Positions 50,605 to 59,890 of a stretch of DNA of 64,000 bases are shown here, piece after piece. A program made the position numbers and the translations under genes. This DNA comes from Leishmania mexicana MHOM/GT/2001/U1103. Lineage: Eukaryota > Euglenozoa > Kinetoplastea > Trypanosomatida > Trypanosomatidae. The stretch is from NCBI RefSeq assembly GCF_000234665.1, contig NC_018324.1, positions 3,279,499 to 3,343,498 on the forward strand, read 5' to 3'. Below the pieces are notes generated by a model. The model made no database searches, had not been told where the DNA came from, and saw only the letters and a program-made list of their open reading frames with translations. How positions within the stretch are numbered: the stretch's first letter is position 1; every line of letters starts with the position of its first letter.

Positions 50605-53600
50605 TCACGGAAGCGCCACTTGCACCTTACCGTGCCACGGAGAAGAGAACTCGACACACTGCGGAGACAGCCAGTTGAGCTGAAAGTACTTGATGAGGAG
50701 CGATACGCTCTCTCCACGCAGGCCCATCGATGGCACAGGCACGGCAGTAACCAGCTTGAAGCTCGCGCCGCCGCTGCCGCTGAAGAAGCTGGCGAGGGAC
50801 GACGACTGATTTGGCGACCGCCACACCTTGATCTCGTCCATAGTCTCGGCGATGGTGGCGATATCAAGAGTTGATGTGTTGCCACTGTAGGCAACCCCCA
50901 AAACCGGCGCAGAGTGGGCCTGGAAGGCAGTTACGATCGATGCTGCCTTCACGCTGTACACCACCACCTTGCCATCGCTTCGGCCCACCGCGAGGTGCCG
51001 CAGCCTCTGCTGTAGCGATACGCTGGGGAGCGACGCCGTCGTGACGCGCAGCAACTGCGACACAGCGGTATGATAGATGGAGGCAGCGTCCTTGCTGGCG
51101 GAAGAAAGGTCGCTCAGGCCGCTCACAAATATGTCCGCGATTGTGCTAAACACGGTGTAGGCTTCGTATGGGAAGTTTTTAACGAAGTGCGCAAGAAAGA
51201 CAATAATGTACGGCCGGTACTCTGCGTAAAGGTGAAAGTGTGTTACGATGTAGGTAGAGAGAAAGCCCTGCGGATCCTGCGCCACCAGCCGCTCCAGCGC
51301 CTCCAGCGACTTCTGCTTGGCTTCCTCGCCACCCCCACCAAAGGCCTTCCTCACAAGGGCCTTCACCAAAGTCTGAAAGGTGTCCTTATCACCCAAGACA
51401 CACAGAGTGGCATGGCTCTCCACCAACCCGAGCAGTGCTGCCGACCGGTGAGAAAGCGTGTGATCGTCCTCCAGCGCAGCCGTGACGGCGCGCTGAGCCT
51501 CTACAGTGCTCTGGCGTAGCAGGCTGAAAAGCGGCGTTTCTGCTTGGAGGCTGTAGTCGGCGCGCTGAGAGGCCAAGTTCAACAGAACCAGCAGGGCAGC
51601 AAATGCGCTTCCACTCTCAATCAGCGGCGGCACAGCAGGTGCTTCGTCTCCAGCAGCTTCGCGCGATTGCGCGGGCAACACGCGTGACCGCAGTAACTTC
51701 ACGACATCGGCGAGGCTGCCCACAGACATCTTCGTTGCCATCAGCCGAAGCGCATAGCGGAATGCCGGAGGTGTTGATCGTCGCAGGGTATAGAAGCGCG
51801 ATAAAAAATGCTGCACGGCGTCGGCCTGTCGGTATGGATCTGGAGCCGGACTGGAGGTAAGCTTGTCCCCAAGCGACTCTATTGTGGAGTAGATGGCAGC
51901 CGCGCATGCTCCGTCCAACGTGCGGCTTAGAAGTTCGCAAAGCAGCAGGATCGCGCACCAAACACACTCGTGGGTCTGCACTCCAGTCACGACTAAGCCC
52001 AAGTCATCCAACGCCTCGCAAAGAGCATCCTCTCGGGGAAGTGAAGGAGGACAGCTCTCGCCGAGGCACCCGAGCATCAGCCTCAATGCCGAGCTATACT
52101 CCAGCGACGATCGCTTCACGGGCTGCTCTCCTACACCGAGGCCGCTGAGAAGGGAGTCGACATCGATACGGATGGCGTAATGTTCCCTTCCTACAAACCG
52201 GTACCTGATGATACTCAGCGCGGATGCCCAGTGGTGCTCAAGGAGGTTGTCCAGACGCCGATACGGTGACCCAGGAGACGACCGAAACGTCCGCTCGAGA
52301 CGACACGTGGGGAGGTGCCAGAGGTTGCCGGTATCCCCTGAGAAGAGAAACATGTACTCTAACTTGCGGTTAAGCAGGCAAGCGGTAAGCGGCCTCGATG
52401 GGGAGCACATGGTCCGCGACACCGCAGCGTTCTCGCCCGCGTGGCAGCACACGGTACCCATTTCAGTGGATATACTCACGAACGTGTCGTCCGTTTCATG
52501 CATTTTCGGGAGCTTTAGTAGCCGGTCCGCGGCACCACAGTGTGCAACACGAACGTTTGCCCGTATTTGGCCGCCAACAAACACTCTTATGTCGCCTTCG
52601 TTGAACCCAAGCACACAAGCGTATCTGCCTGCGCCGCCCTCGAACGCAAGACAGCTCGTTGCATCATAGGGGTGCTCCTCGACTGCGAGCAGCACCGTAC
52701 CAGGATTGTTGTACAACGAAAGGTGGCACTCTCCCGTGCTGAGCAAGCATACAACGCCGTAGCTGCTGTAAATTGGAACTACCTCGAGCAGTAGCACGGA
52801 GGACGAGGCAAGCGAGGGGCGGGCAGCACTGTACACCTCGATAGGCTCAAACTTGTCCTCTTCCGCGCGGGATTGCAGTAGAGCGGTGTAGCGCGCGAGT
52901 GAGGTGCCGCTGCGCCAGCACAGGAAGACACCGCTCTTCACCCCACCCATCAGACAGGCCACATGACTAGGCAGTGTCACTTGCTGAGCCACTACAATTT
53001 CCTCCACACCAGGAAAGCGTTTGCTCATCACCACATCATACATCAGGCATCGAGAGTCGGATCGCACAACGCACAGCCGGGCACCATCTGCCGTGCCTTT
53101 CCAAAAAGCAGGACCAAAGGAGGTAGTGAGCTCATTCTTCACCGCTGCGGTGGACACCAGCAAGTGACCCTCCCATGCAGTAAACGACACAGCGTCCGGA
53201 TAGACTACGGCAAGCAAGCACACACCGCTGCACCCATGCGCATAAAGCGTCGGCATCACTCGCGCTACGTCCGAGGGTCGGTCCAGCTCCTCTGACAATA
53301 TCGCGAGCGTGTCCTGATGGAGAGTGCAGCCAGGGCCTCCATGCACAACCGTCAGATTACGACTTTCCCCGTGGGCTACAAAAAAGCAGTCCGGCACAGT
53401 CTGCGACGCGGCCACTGACGCGACTGAGCCGCACTCGAACTCTTTGGTGCGGATGATGGCATCCTCCGCCTCTGGAATAATAGGAACAATCGTCATGGTG
53501 TCGGAAGACACACACACACACTCCCTTGAATCGTAGCGAATGCACCAGATCACTCCATGTCTGTCTTGCACGCGCGTCGACTTTCCAAGAACACGACGTC

Positions 53601-54024
53601 GATCAGGGCTCACAAAAAGCATACCAAGATACCCGGTGGTGGTGCCAACCACAAGGGCATCTCCGATAAATCCCACGAGGTTAACATCTCCATCACCAGA
53701 GAGTTGCAGCACACTTTTGTCAGCAGATGCTGGGACCTGTGCGCTGGCGCCATCAGGAAAGTCCTTCACTTCCTCACCAGCAACGACGCTGAACACTAGA
53801 AGGTTTCCAAACCGCCGGAAAAGGTACGTGCCTAGAAAAATAAGCTTGCGATCGGCTAAAGAGTACAAAGAGCAACAAGGTCCCTCGCAGAGACAGACAA
53901 GGTCATTTCCATTTTCAACGACACGGCGAGGAGCTGCGGTGAGGATGGTGCTACTCGCCTCCAGCGACAACTCCACTGACTTAACCTGCCTCTGCTTTGT
54001 GTGAAGAGCGAGTACAGCTTCCAT
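50605..54024 (-). CDS. WD40 protein, WDR7/rabconnectin-3-beta-like
   Basis: Encodes 1139 aa. The N-terminal 600 residues alternate short hydrophobic strands with polar turns as in beta-propellers (LVCLCEGPCCSLYSLADRKL, VGFIGDALVVGTTTGYLGML). The middle is helical (RFYTLRRSTPPAFRYALRLM). The C-terminus returns to propeller sequence: HLAVGRSDGKVVVYSVKAAS, FQAHSAPVLGVAYS, and a final SSLASFFSGSGGASFKLV block. This order (propeller, helical solenoid, short C-terminal propeller with a Ser-rich loop) and the final block recall WDR7, the beta subunit of rabconnectin-3, which associates with V-ATPase. The adjacent Pkr1-like gene makes this suggestive, but the family call is by architecture and a few patterns. 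Confidence 0.8.
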   Translation of the reverse strand: MEAVLALHTKQRQVKSVELSLEASSTILTAAPRRVVENGNDLVCLCEGPCCSLYSLADRKLIFLGTYLFRRFGNLLVFSVVAGEEVKDFPDGASAQVPASADKSVLQLSGDGDVNLVGFIGDALVVGTTTGYLGMLFVSPDRRRVLGKSTRVQDRHGVIWCIRYDSRECVCVSSDTMTIVPIIPEAEDAIIRTKEFECGSVASVAASQTVPDCFFVAHGESRNLTVVHGGPGCTLHQDTLAILSEELDRPSDVARVMPTLYAHGCSGVCLLAVVYPDAVSFTAWEGHLLVSTAAVKNELTTSFGPAFWKGTADGARLCVVRSDSRCLMYDVVMSKRFPGVEEIVVAQQVTLPSHVACLMGGVKSGVFLCWRSGTSLARYTALLQSRAEEDKFEPIEVYSAARPSLASSSVLLLEVVPIYSSYGVVCLLSTGECHLSLYNNPGTVLLAVEEHPYDATSCLAFEGGAGRYACVLGFNEGDIRVFVGGQIRANVRVAHCGAADRLLKLPKMHETDDTFVSISTEMGTVCCHAGENAAVSRTMCSPSRPLTACLLNRKLEYMFLFSGDTGNLWHLPTCRLERTFRSSPGSPYRRLDNLLEHHWASALSIIRYRFVGREHYAIRIDVDSLLSGLGVGEQPVKRSSLEYSSALRLMLGCLGESCPPSLPREDALCEALDDLGLVVTGVQTHECVWCAILLLCELLSRTLDGACAAAIYSTIESLGDKLTSSPAPDPYRQADAVQHFLSRFYTLRRSTPPAFRYALRLMATKMSVGSLADVVKLLRSRVLPAQSREAAGDEAPAVPPLIESGSAFAALLVLLNLASQRADYSLQAETPLFSLLRQSTVEAQRAVTAALEDDHTLSHRSAALLGLVESHATLCVLGDKDTFQTLVKALVRKAFGGGGEEAKQKSLEALERLVAQDPQGFLSTYIVTHFHLYAEYRPYIIVFLAHFVKNFPYEAYTVFSTIADIFVSGLSDLSSASKDAASIYHTAVSQLLRVTTASLPSVSLQQRLRHLAVGRSDGKVVVYSVKAASIVTAFQAHSAPVLGVAYSGNTSTLDIATIAETMDEIKVWRSPNQSSSLASFFSGSGGASFKLVTAVPVPSMGLRGESVSLLIKYFQLNWLSPQCVEFSSPWHGKVQVALP

Positions 54025-54412
54025 GTCCCCAAAAGGCTGCCAGGGACTCCATTATTATTATAAAGTGTGAAGCAGGGCAAATAGTAGAGAGATAGGTAGG
54101 GGGACAAGAAGTACGCATAAGGGTGTGAGGCTTTATCTGCGGCGCAGCAGCACTTATCGTTGGCTGCAAAGACATCAAACGAGCAGGCCGGGGAACGCGC
54201 GCTAGTGGAGATACATGCACTCTCACCCTCCACTCATGATTCGACAACAATCACGCAAAGTTAAAAAAAAACATGGCGATTCTTTGTCTCGTTGCGCAGC
54301 TGCGTAATAGCCGAATGAGTGACGCGGCAGCGCCACTAACCAAAAAGAAGACAGTCAATGAATTCAGAACTACTGGAGGAATTTGTGAGCGCCTTTGTAG
54401 AACGCCATCCCC
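54025..54412. other. Intergenic region
   Basis: AT-richer than spacers further left, with an A9 run near 54263-54271. No gene is seen. Confidence 0.6.
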
Positions 54413-55099
54413 TTACATTCCAGACATTTCTGACTTCTCACAACTGAGCAGTTTCCTATTCAGCTCAAGAATACGTTTGGTCAAATCCGCCTTTTCTTGA
54501 GCCAGAGCTTCCAGCTCGTTCTGATCAGGGTCTTGAAACCCGACCCTTTCGATTTCATTCCCCGCGTCAACGTTGTCCGGTAGCGCTGCTGTCAGTGACA
54601 CATTGCGAGCGAAAGCGTTCGATAGCTTTGTGAAGCCCTCCAAAACACCAACAAGGTTATCCACTTTCAACTTTAGTGGCGTCAAGGGCTGCACTCCCGC
54701 TTCGTACACGCTATAAAGCACTCGCGCAGTACCATCACTTTTCATTTCCTTTGTGATGTACATCAGAACCTGTTGTGTAGCATCATGTGGCTCGGGCTTC
54801 CTCTGCAACTTCTGCGTATCCGTATATGACAGTTTGTGAGATGGCGAGTGGCAAATTGTCAAGTACCCCATATTCTGCATTCCAGCAGACGTCCCGCTGT
54901 AGCCCATAGGTGTGGCACCTAGTATTACTACGCCGCGATTTTCACGTGTGACTTGATCGTCTGTGATTTCACGGACATTTTGAATGAATCCATAGAGCTT
55001 ACAAATGTACTTGCGACCACCCATACACGAGAATGCAGCACCCAGAAACTGTGAAAGCGTTGTGCCACTGATGTAAGCAACGCTCAAAGACGCCATCAT
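54413..55099 (-). CDS. Unknown protein with C-terminal coiled coil
   Basis: Encodes 228 aa from the ATG at 55099 (MMASLSVAYISGTTLSQFLG). The N-terminal 150 residues look like a compact alpha/beta domain (GRKYICKLYGFIQNVREI, GVVILGATPMGYSGTSAG, QQVLMYITKEMKSDGTARVL). The last 40 residues form a likely coiled coil (LEALAQEKADLTKRILELNR). An N-terminal domain followed by a coiled coil recalls MPN-fold scaffold proteins such as Abraxas/FAM175, but no MPN metal motif is visible and I do not rely on this. Codon use is less GC-rich than in genes further from the telomere array. Confidence 0.72.
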   Translation of the reverse strand: MMASLSVAYISGTTLSQFLGAAFSCMGGRKYICKLYGFIQNVREITDDQVTRENRGVVILGATPMGYSGTSAGMQNMGYLTICHSPSHKLSYTDTQKLQRKPEPHDATQQVLMYITKEMKSDGTARVLYSVYEAGVQPLTPLKLKVDNLVGVLEGFTKLSNAFARNVSLTAALPDNVDAGNEIERVGFQDPDQNELEALAQEKADLTKRILELNRKLLSCEKSEMSGM

Positions 55100-55504
55100 G
55101 AGGGGGGAAAAAGATATGTGCACCTGCGTGACTGGCAAAAAGAGAAGACAGCAGCTTGCGAGTGGTAGAGTATCTTCTCGCATGAACAGCAGTGCGGAGC
55201 TGCGCCTAGTGCTCAAACATTTCTCGACTACTTTTTTTCGTTTCCACAAGCAAAAGAAACCCATACAAGCACTAGAGAAGTCAGCACTGCATCCGAGATA
55301 CAGACGACAACTAAAACGCTCATTACGCCCCCAGTCGCACCAGTGCATTAGCAATACTTTTTTCTTTCGCACGCCAAAGCCCAGAGAGAAAAGCTGGAGG
55401 AGTGACTATGAACAAAGGCATGAATTGCTCAAGATCGCGTAAGAAGGCGCAGGTGAGCTTTATGTCTCATACACATATGTATATGCGCTAGTTTTTCTTC
55501 AGCT
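55100..55504. other. Intergenic region
   Basis: AT-rich relative to the rest of the window. No gene is seen. Confidence 0.6.
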
Positions 55505-56563
55505 TCAAAGTCTATGCGCTCCCTCGCAGCACCCCGGTACCTTCACAAAGTCATCGAACTCTAAGCACTTCTTCTCCGGACAGCACTTCCAGTACTTGTA
55601 CGTGTCCCAGAAGACAGGTCCTTCTTTGTGATATCGGCAAGACGAGTCCGTATTCTCGGCGACAACAAACTCCTTTGCACAACCGAAATTTCGACACCTC
55701 GCCTTGCCATCCACAATTTGCTGCGGCTCGGTCTGCGCAAACGCAGCCCCCTCGAACTCCCTCGGCCCAGTAGTTCGCCTCCCGTCGTGCATGTCTGAGG
55801 ATGCCGCGCTCGCTTGTGCCACCTGAGAGGCCGAGAGGGGAATGTTCAGCACCTCCTCCTTCGGAAATACAAAAGGCTTGTTCGCAGTACTGTGGCGCCC
55901 CACACAGCACTTTGGAATTTCCTCGAAGCTCTCCCAGTCAAACGCCTTTTTGCCTTCGCAGCACCTCCAGTACTTTTCCAAGTCATGGAAAACGGGGCCC
56001 TGAGAGTGATAATGACATGAGTTATCCGTATTCTCTTCCTCCTTAAAGTACTTGTTACAGCCGAAGTTGGTACACCGCAGCTCGCCTTCATGTGTCCCCT
56101 CTACCTTGACCGGCATCTTGTGCAGAACAGTGAGATCGTTGTAATCAGAAATGCAACTCGCTATAGAGTCTTGCAGACTGATAGAGAGACCGCTACATTG
56201 CATCACCACATCGTCAGCAGCCACATCGACATTACGCTTCGCCTTCAGTGTTTTCAGAAAGAACGTAAGAAGTCGCTCACACGGCCCTTCCTTCCAGGAG
56301 GCTGGTATATCGATCTTCAGCTTGAAGGACACCACCATGCTGTTTACAACCTCTCCCTTCACATTCTTTCCATCGTAAAGGCAGTACACCTTCATTTCCG
56401 ATCGCTCTCGTGCGGTGAAAACACCAGTTTTGGAGTCTGTCAGCGAGACGACAAGGCATCGAAAAACAGTTTGTTCATCAATGTTCCAAGATATCGTGCG
56501 AAAGAAAGAGGAAGCGGGGAAAAGGATACCATTACAGTTGCCGATAGACGCCTCTTTCGACAT
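55505..56563 (-). CDS. Tandem CHORD zinc-binding protein
   Basis: Encodes 352 aa. Two CHORD domains are clear: about 164-224 (CTNFGCNKYFKEEENTDNSC onward, ending IPKCCVGRH) and about 290-350 (CRNFGCAKEFVVAENTDSSC onward, ending VPGCCEGAH). Each has the full Cys/His set for two zinc ions. The N-terminal 160 residues are unassigned, and there is no CS domain as in animal CHORDC1. CHORD proteins bind HSP90 and, in plants (RAR1), cooperate with SGT1. The start used is the ATG at 56563; a slightly longer frame starts only at TTG. It is the last gene before the telomere array, about 1.3 kb away. Confidence 0.93.
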   Translation of the reverse strand: MSKEASIGNCNGILFPASSFFRTISWNIDEQTVFRCLVVSLTDSKTGVFTARERSEMKVYCLYDGKNVKGEVVNSMVVSFKLKIDIPASWKEGPCERLLTFFLKTLKAKRNVDVAADDVVMQCSGLSISLQDSIASCISDYNDLTVLHKMPVKVEGTHEGELRCTNFGCNKYFKEEENTDNSCHYHSQGPVFHDLEKYWRCCEGKKAFDWESFEEIPKCCVGRHSTANKPFVFPKEEVLNIPLSASQVAQASAASSDMHDGRRTTGPREFEGAAFAQTEPQQIVDGKARCRNFGCAKEFVVAENTDSSCRYHKEGPVFWDTYKYWKCCPEKKCLEFDDFVKVPGCCEGAHRL

Positions 56564-57912
56564 TTTCAAAACGCGAACAGCCGATCACATGCTTTCACAA
56601 AGAGAAGTGCCGCATGATCCACCAACCTTCGATGAAGAAATGGATACCACAGCAAGGGGCTACCCTCTCCGCCCTCATTTCCGTTTTCTGAGATTGCCTT
56701 CAGTAGAAATGAAATTCAACACCACATATCCCGTCACCCTACGCCGTGTCGATGGGTGCCACTGAGAATCCGTTCTTTTCCTTATGCCACACCCAATCTC
56801 AGAGGCACAAGCACTGTTTCACACAGTCACGCCCCATTGCATCGTGATCACAACAGAGCATCAGCAGAGCCAAAATGCGTCGCTTTCAACACTGCACGCA
56901 GCAGTCGCCCACTTCCCATCATCGTTCCGGTGAAACCGGAAGAGCCACAGTGACTCTCCCGCAAAGACATAACTCAACTCCGCCATTAGATTGGTGGTCG
57001 GACAGCGGGGGCCCACATTACATCACAGCAGTGTCGTTGCTTTGCACGAAGCTTGGGTTTCACGTACCGCTCAGCAGCGCGCATGTCCACCTCCAAGGCC
57101 AGTCGTTTTCTTCCTGGAGAGGCTCTCAGTCCCTGCTAAACAGTGGGCGAAATTGTCGGCTTGTGGGGGGGGGAGAAAGGGCAAGAATAAAGAAAACTCA
57201 CCCACGCGGCCACGCTCCATCCTTTGTGCCGTTCCATGTGGAACCACATAGCATGCTCTCTTCAATCTCGCAAAAAACTATAAACACAAACTGAGAACAA
57301 GCCACTCATGGCGCAGATCAGAAGCCCAGCCGAGGAAGAACCAGCTAGTCATATTCCCATGAACAAAAGCCATGCCAAGAACATGACAGTTTGCATACCA
57401 CACGGAGTTGTTTTCTGCCTCGCGCGTCGCCTCCCAAATGGAAACACACACGTGACCACTACCATTACATCGCTGCCAAAAAGCGCGTCGCCCTCTCGGC
57501 GCCATCGCCAAACAATCCACAATTACTACAAGCACAGCCATGCTTAAATAAAGAGTTTTGTGCTTGGGTTGCGCTCATCTACGCCGCAACACCCTTTACA
57601 TCAGGACGGCGGCACGACTGTGTAGGGGTGCTGGGTGTAGCGTTCCGTTGTGTGTGCTGGCACGCATTTCCTCCGTGATGTGGTGGGGCAATAAAAGGAG
57701 CGCTCGCTGCACGACTGCGCTGGCTACCCTGTGTGTTGTGTGTGTTTCGCCTGCTGCTGTATTTGCGTGCATTCTCAGCTCTTTGCGCCGCTTTTGCGCT
57801 ATGTACGGGCCTGTGTGGTGTAGAACTGTGATGGTGATGGTTGTGGTTATGGCCGTCGCTGTGATTGTGTTGCTGTTATCCCTTGGTGTGTGTGGTCTAT
57901 TAAAGGTTGTGG
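56564..57912. other. Telomere-proximal non-coding region
   Basis: About 1.35 kb between the last gene and the TTAGGG array. No subtelomeric tandem repeat is visible. The final 250 bp is rich in G/T on the plus strand (57730-57910) and includes scattered TGTGG and GTTGTGG sequences leading into the array. Confidence 0.65.
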
Positions 57913-58248
57913 TTAGGGTTAGGGTTAGGGTTAGGGTTAGGGTTAGGGTTAGGGTTAGGGTTAGGGTTAGGGTTAGGGTTAGGGTTAGGGTTAGGGTTAG
58001 GGTTAGGGTTAGGGTTAGGGTTAGGGTTAGGGTTAGGGTTAGGGTTAGGGTTAGGGTTAGGGTTAGGGTTAGGGTTAGGGTTAGGGTTAGGGTTAGGGTT
58101 AGGGTTAGGGTTAGGGTTAGGGTTAGGGTTAGGGTTAGGGTTAGGGTTAGGGTTAGGGTTAGGGTTAGGGTTAGGGTTAGGGTTAGGGTTAGGGTTAGGG
58201 TTAGGGTTAGGGTTAGGGTTAGGGTTAGGGTTAGGGTTAGGGTTAGGG
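57913..58248 (+). repeat. Telomere repeat array, 56 perfect TTAGGG units
   Basis: 336 bp of uninterrupted TTAGGG, the kinetoplastid telomere repeat, preceded by GTTGTGG. The G-rich strand runs 5' to 3' on the plus strand, as at a right-hand chromosome end. It ends exactly at a unit boundary where the N gap begins. Confidence 0.99.
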
Positions 58249-58348
58249 NNNNNNNNNNNNNNNNNNNNNNNNNNNNNNNNNNNNNNNNNNNNNNNNNNNN
58301 NNNNNNNNNNNNNNNNNNNNNNNNNNNNNNNNNNNNNNNNNNNNNNNN
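58249..58348. other. Assembly gap (100 N)
   Basis: Exactly 100 undetermined bases, the customary size for a gap of unknown length. Sequence continuity across it is not demonstrated. Confidence 0.99.
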
Positions 58349-59890
58349 CAGCCGCCGTCCCTTGCGGTGCGACACGGTCCTCGGAGACTTTCGTTGTCCG
58401 ACATGATTCCGTGATGGGATTTCAGGATTCGTCCCACACGCACAGACTCCACTCGCTTGTGCCACCGCATTGTCAGGTAAGAGGGAGGTGGGCAAAGTCG
58501 TGAGCAAAGGCACTAGAAGGAGTCCACGGTAACGAGGCCAGAGCAGGCGATAGTTTTGTTTTTCTGTGACGGCCCACCATATACCACGGGAACATTTGGC
58601 CTCGTTTTTTTATGCGCTGTGTAGTGAGATGAGCTCAGGTGACGGCTGCCAACAGGATGGGATGAGAGTAGAAGGACGAGGGAGGGGAGAGGGAGACGTG
58701 GTACTGGCGGTGGATCTGGAACCAAAACCGCGCTGGTTGTTCAGACGCAGGACACGGTGGACAGTATCGCATACGTGTTTGTACAGGACTACACACAGTC
58801 CTCCAAGGCAGGCTCATCTTCACGCAAGTTACACACACACGTGTGATGGGCCGTCACAGAGAACGCCACAAAAAGGCGTGGTCCTCGCCTTCTGTTTCGG
58901 TGTTCATGTTTTGAGTCTGAGAGTGCGTTGTGGTGGTGGTGATGGTCTTGTTCTCACAAGGCATCGTTGGCCAACGACCTCGTCCGAAACGACGCGCGCG
59001 TCTCTTACAACGTTAACATCATATTGCCAGCGAGAGGAAAAGGGCCACAGAAACAAATCGTGGGAAATGCGTAAGCGCTGCTGCCGTGTCAGCAATGAGA
59101 AACAATAACAAACAGAAAAAGTGAACGGAAAACAAAAAAATCGCGAGCTTGAGTACGAAGAGAATAAAGGAAGCACAGCAACATACGCATAGCGCATAAG
59201 GAAGACTGGGCGGGGTGTTTACTATATACATGAGGGAGGGGCGACAGGCTGCAGAGGTGAGAGAGAACGAAATGAGTCCGATGCCTTCTGCATGGATGGT
59301 ACACGCAAAAGAAAAAAAATGCTATGAAAGAAGCCGCGATCTCTCTACGCGACCGACTATTTGTGAAGCCTGTTGCACCCAACTGACCTCTTGTCCTCAC
59401 TTAGTTGAGCTGAGCACCGTTGTCAGAAAGGCCTCCTGCAAGTAGAGGCTAGAATGCGTGTGGGGAACGAAGAAAATGAAGAGAGAGCAGCGGAGGCAGA
59501 GCTAGCCTCACTCTATCAGAAAAGAAAATGGAGGAAAACAAGGCAACAGGAAGAGCAATGAATTGGAGCAATTCATTCGCACGGCTCATCATGCAGCTCA
59601 GGTCTCAGAAAGACAAGAGCGCCAGTGAAAGCCGACTGTCAGAGCCCTAGTCCCAAACAGAATAAAAGACGAACACAGGTTTCGCCGCTAAAGCAGCGCA
59701 ATGATAACGAATGCACTTGAACCCTGAAAAACAAAAACCGCAAGAACCGTCGTGAGAGTGAGCCCAAGCGGGTGCCCTTACTTAGGCATACTCTTCAACT
59801 CGCTGTGTCACTTGAACACAACCTCAAGGTGACACGAGGCACTGCAGGAGAAGAAATGAAGCTGGCGGGCAGGCACAATGGAGGAGCAAT
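58349..59890. other. Non-coding region right of the gap
   Basis: No telomere repeat in either orientation is present next to the gap. A-rich stretches occur near 59125-59140 and 59310-59320. No gene is seen before the galactosyltransferase, whose 3' flank this would be. Confidence 0.65.

Noticed and set aside
57558..58406. Plus-strand frame encoding a long Val-Arg repeat
   Set aside because: Translation of the TTAGGG array itself continued through the N gap; other frames give Gly-Leu or Leu-Thr repeats. Not a gene.
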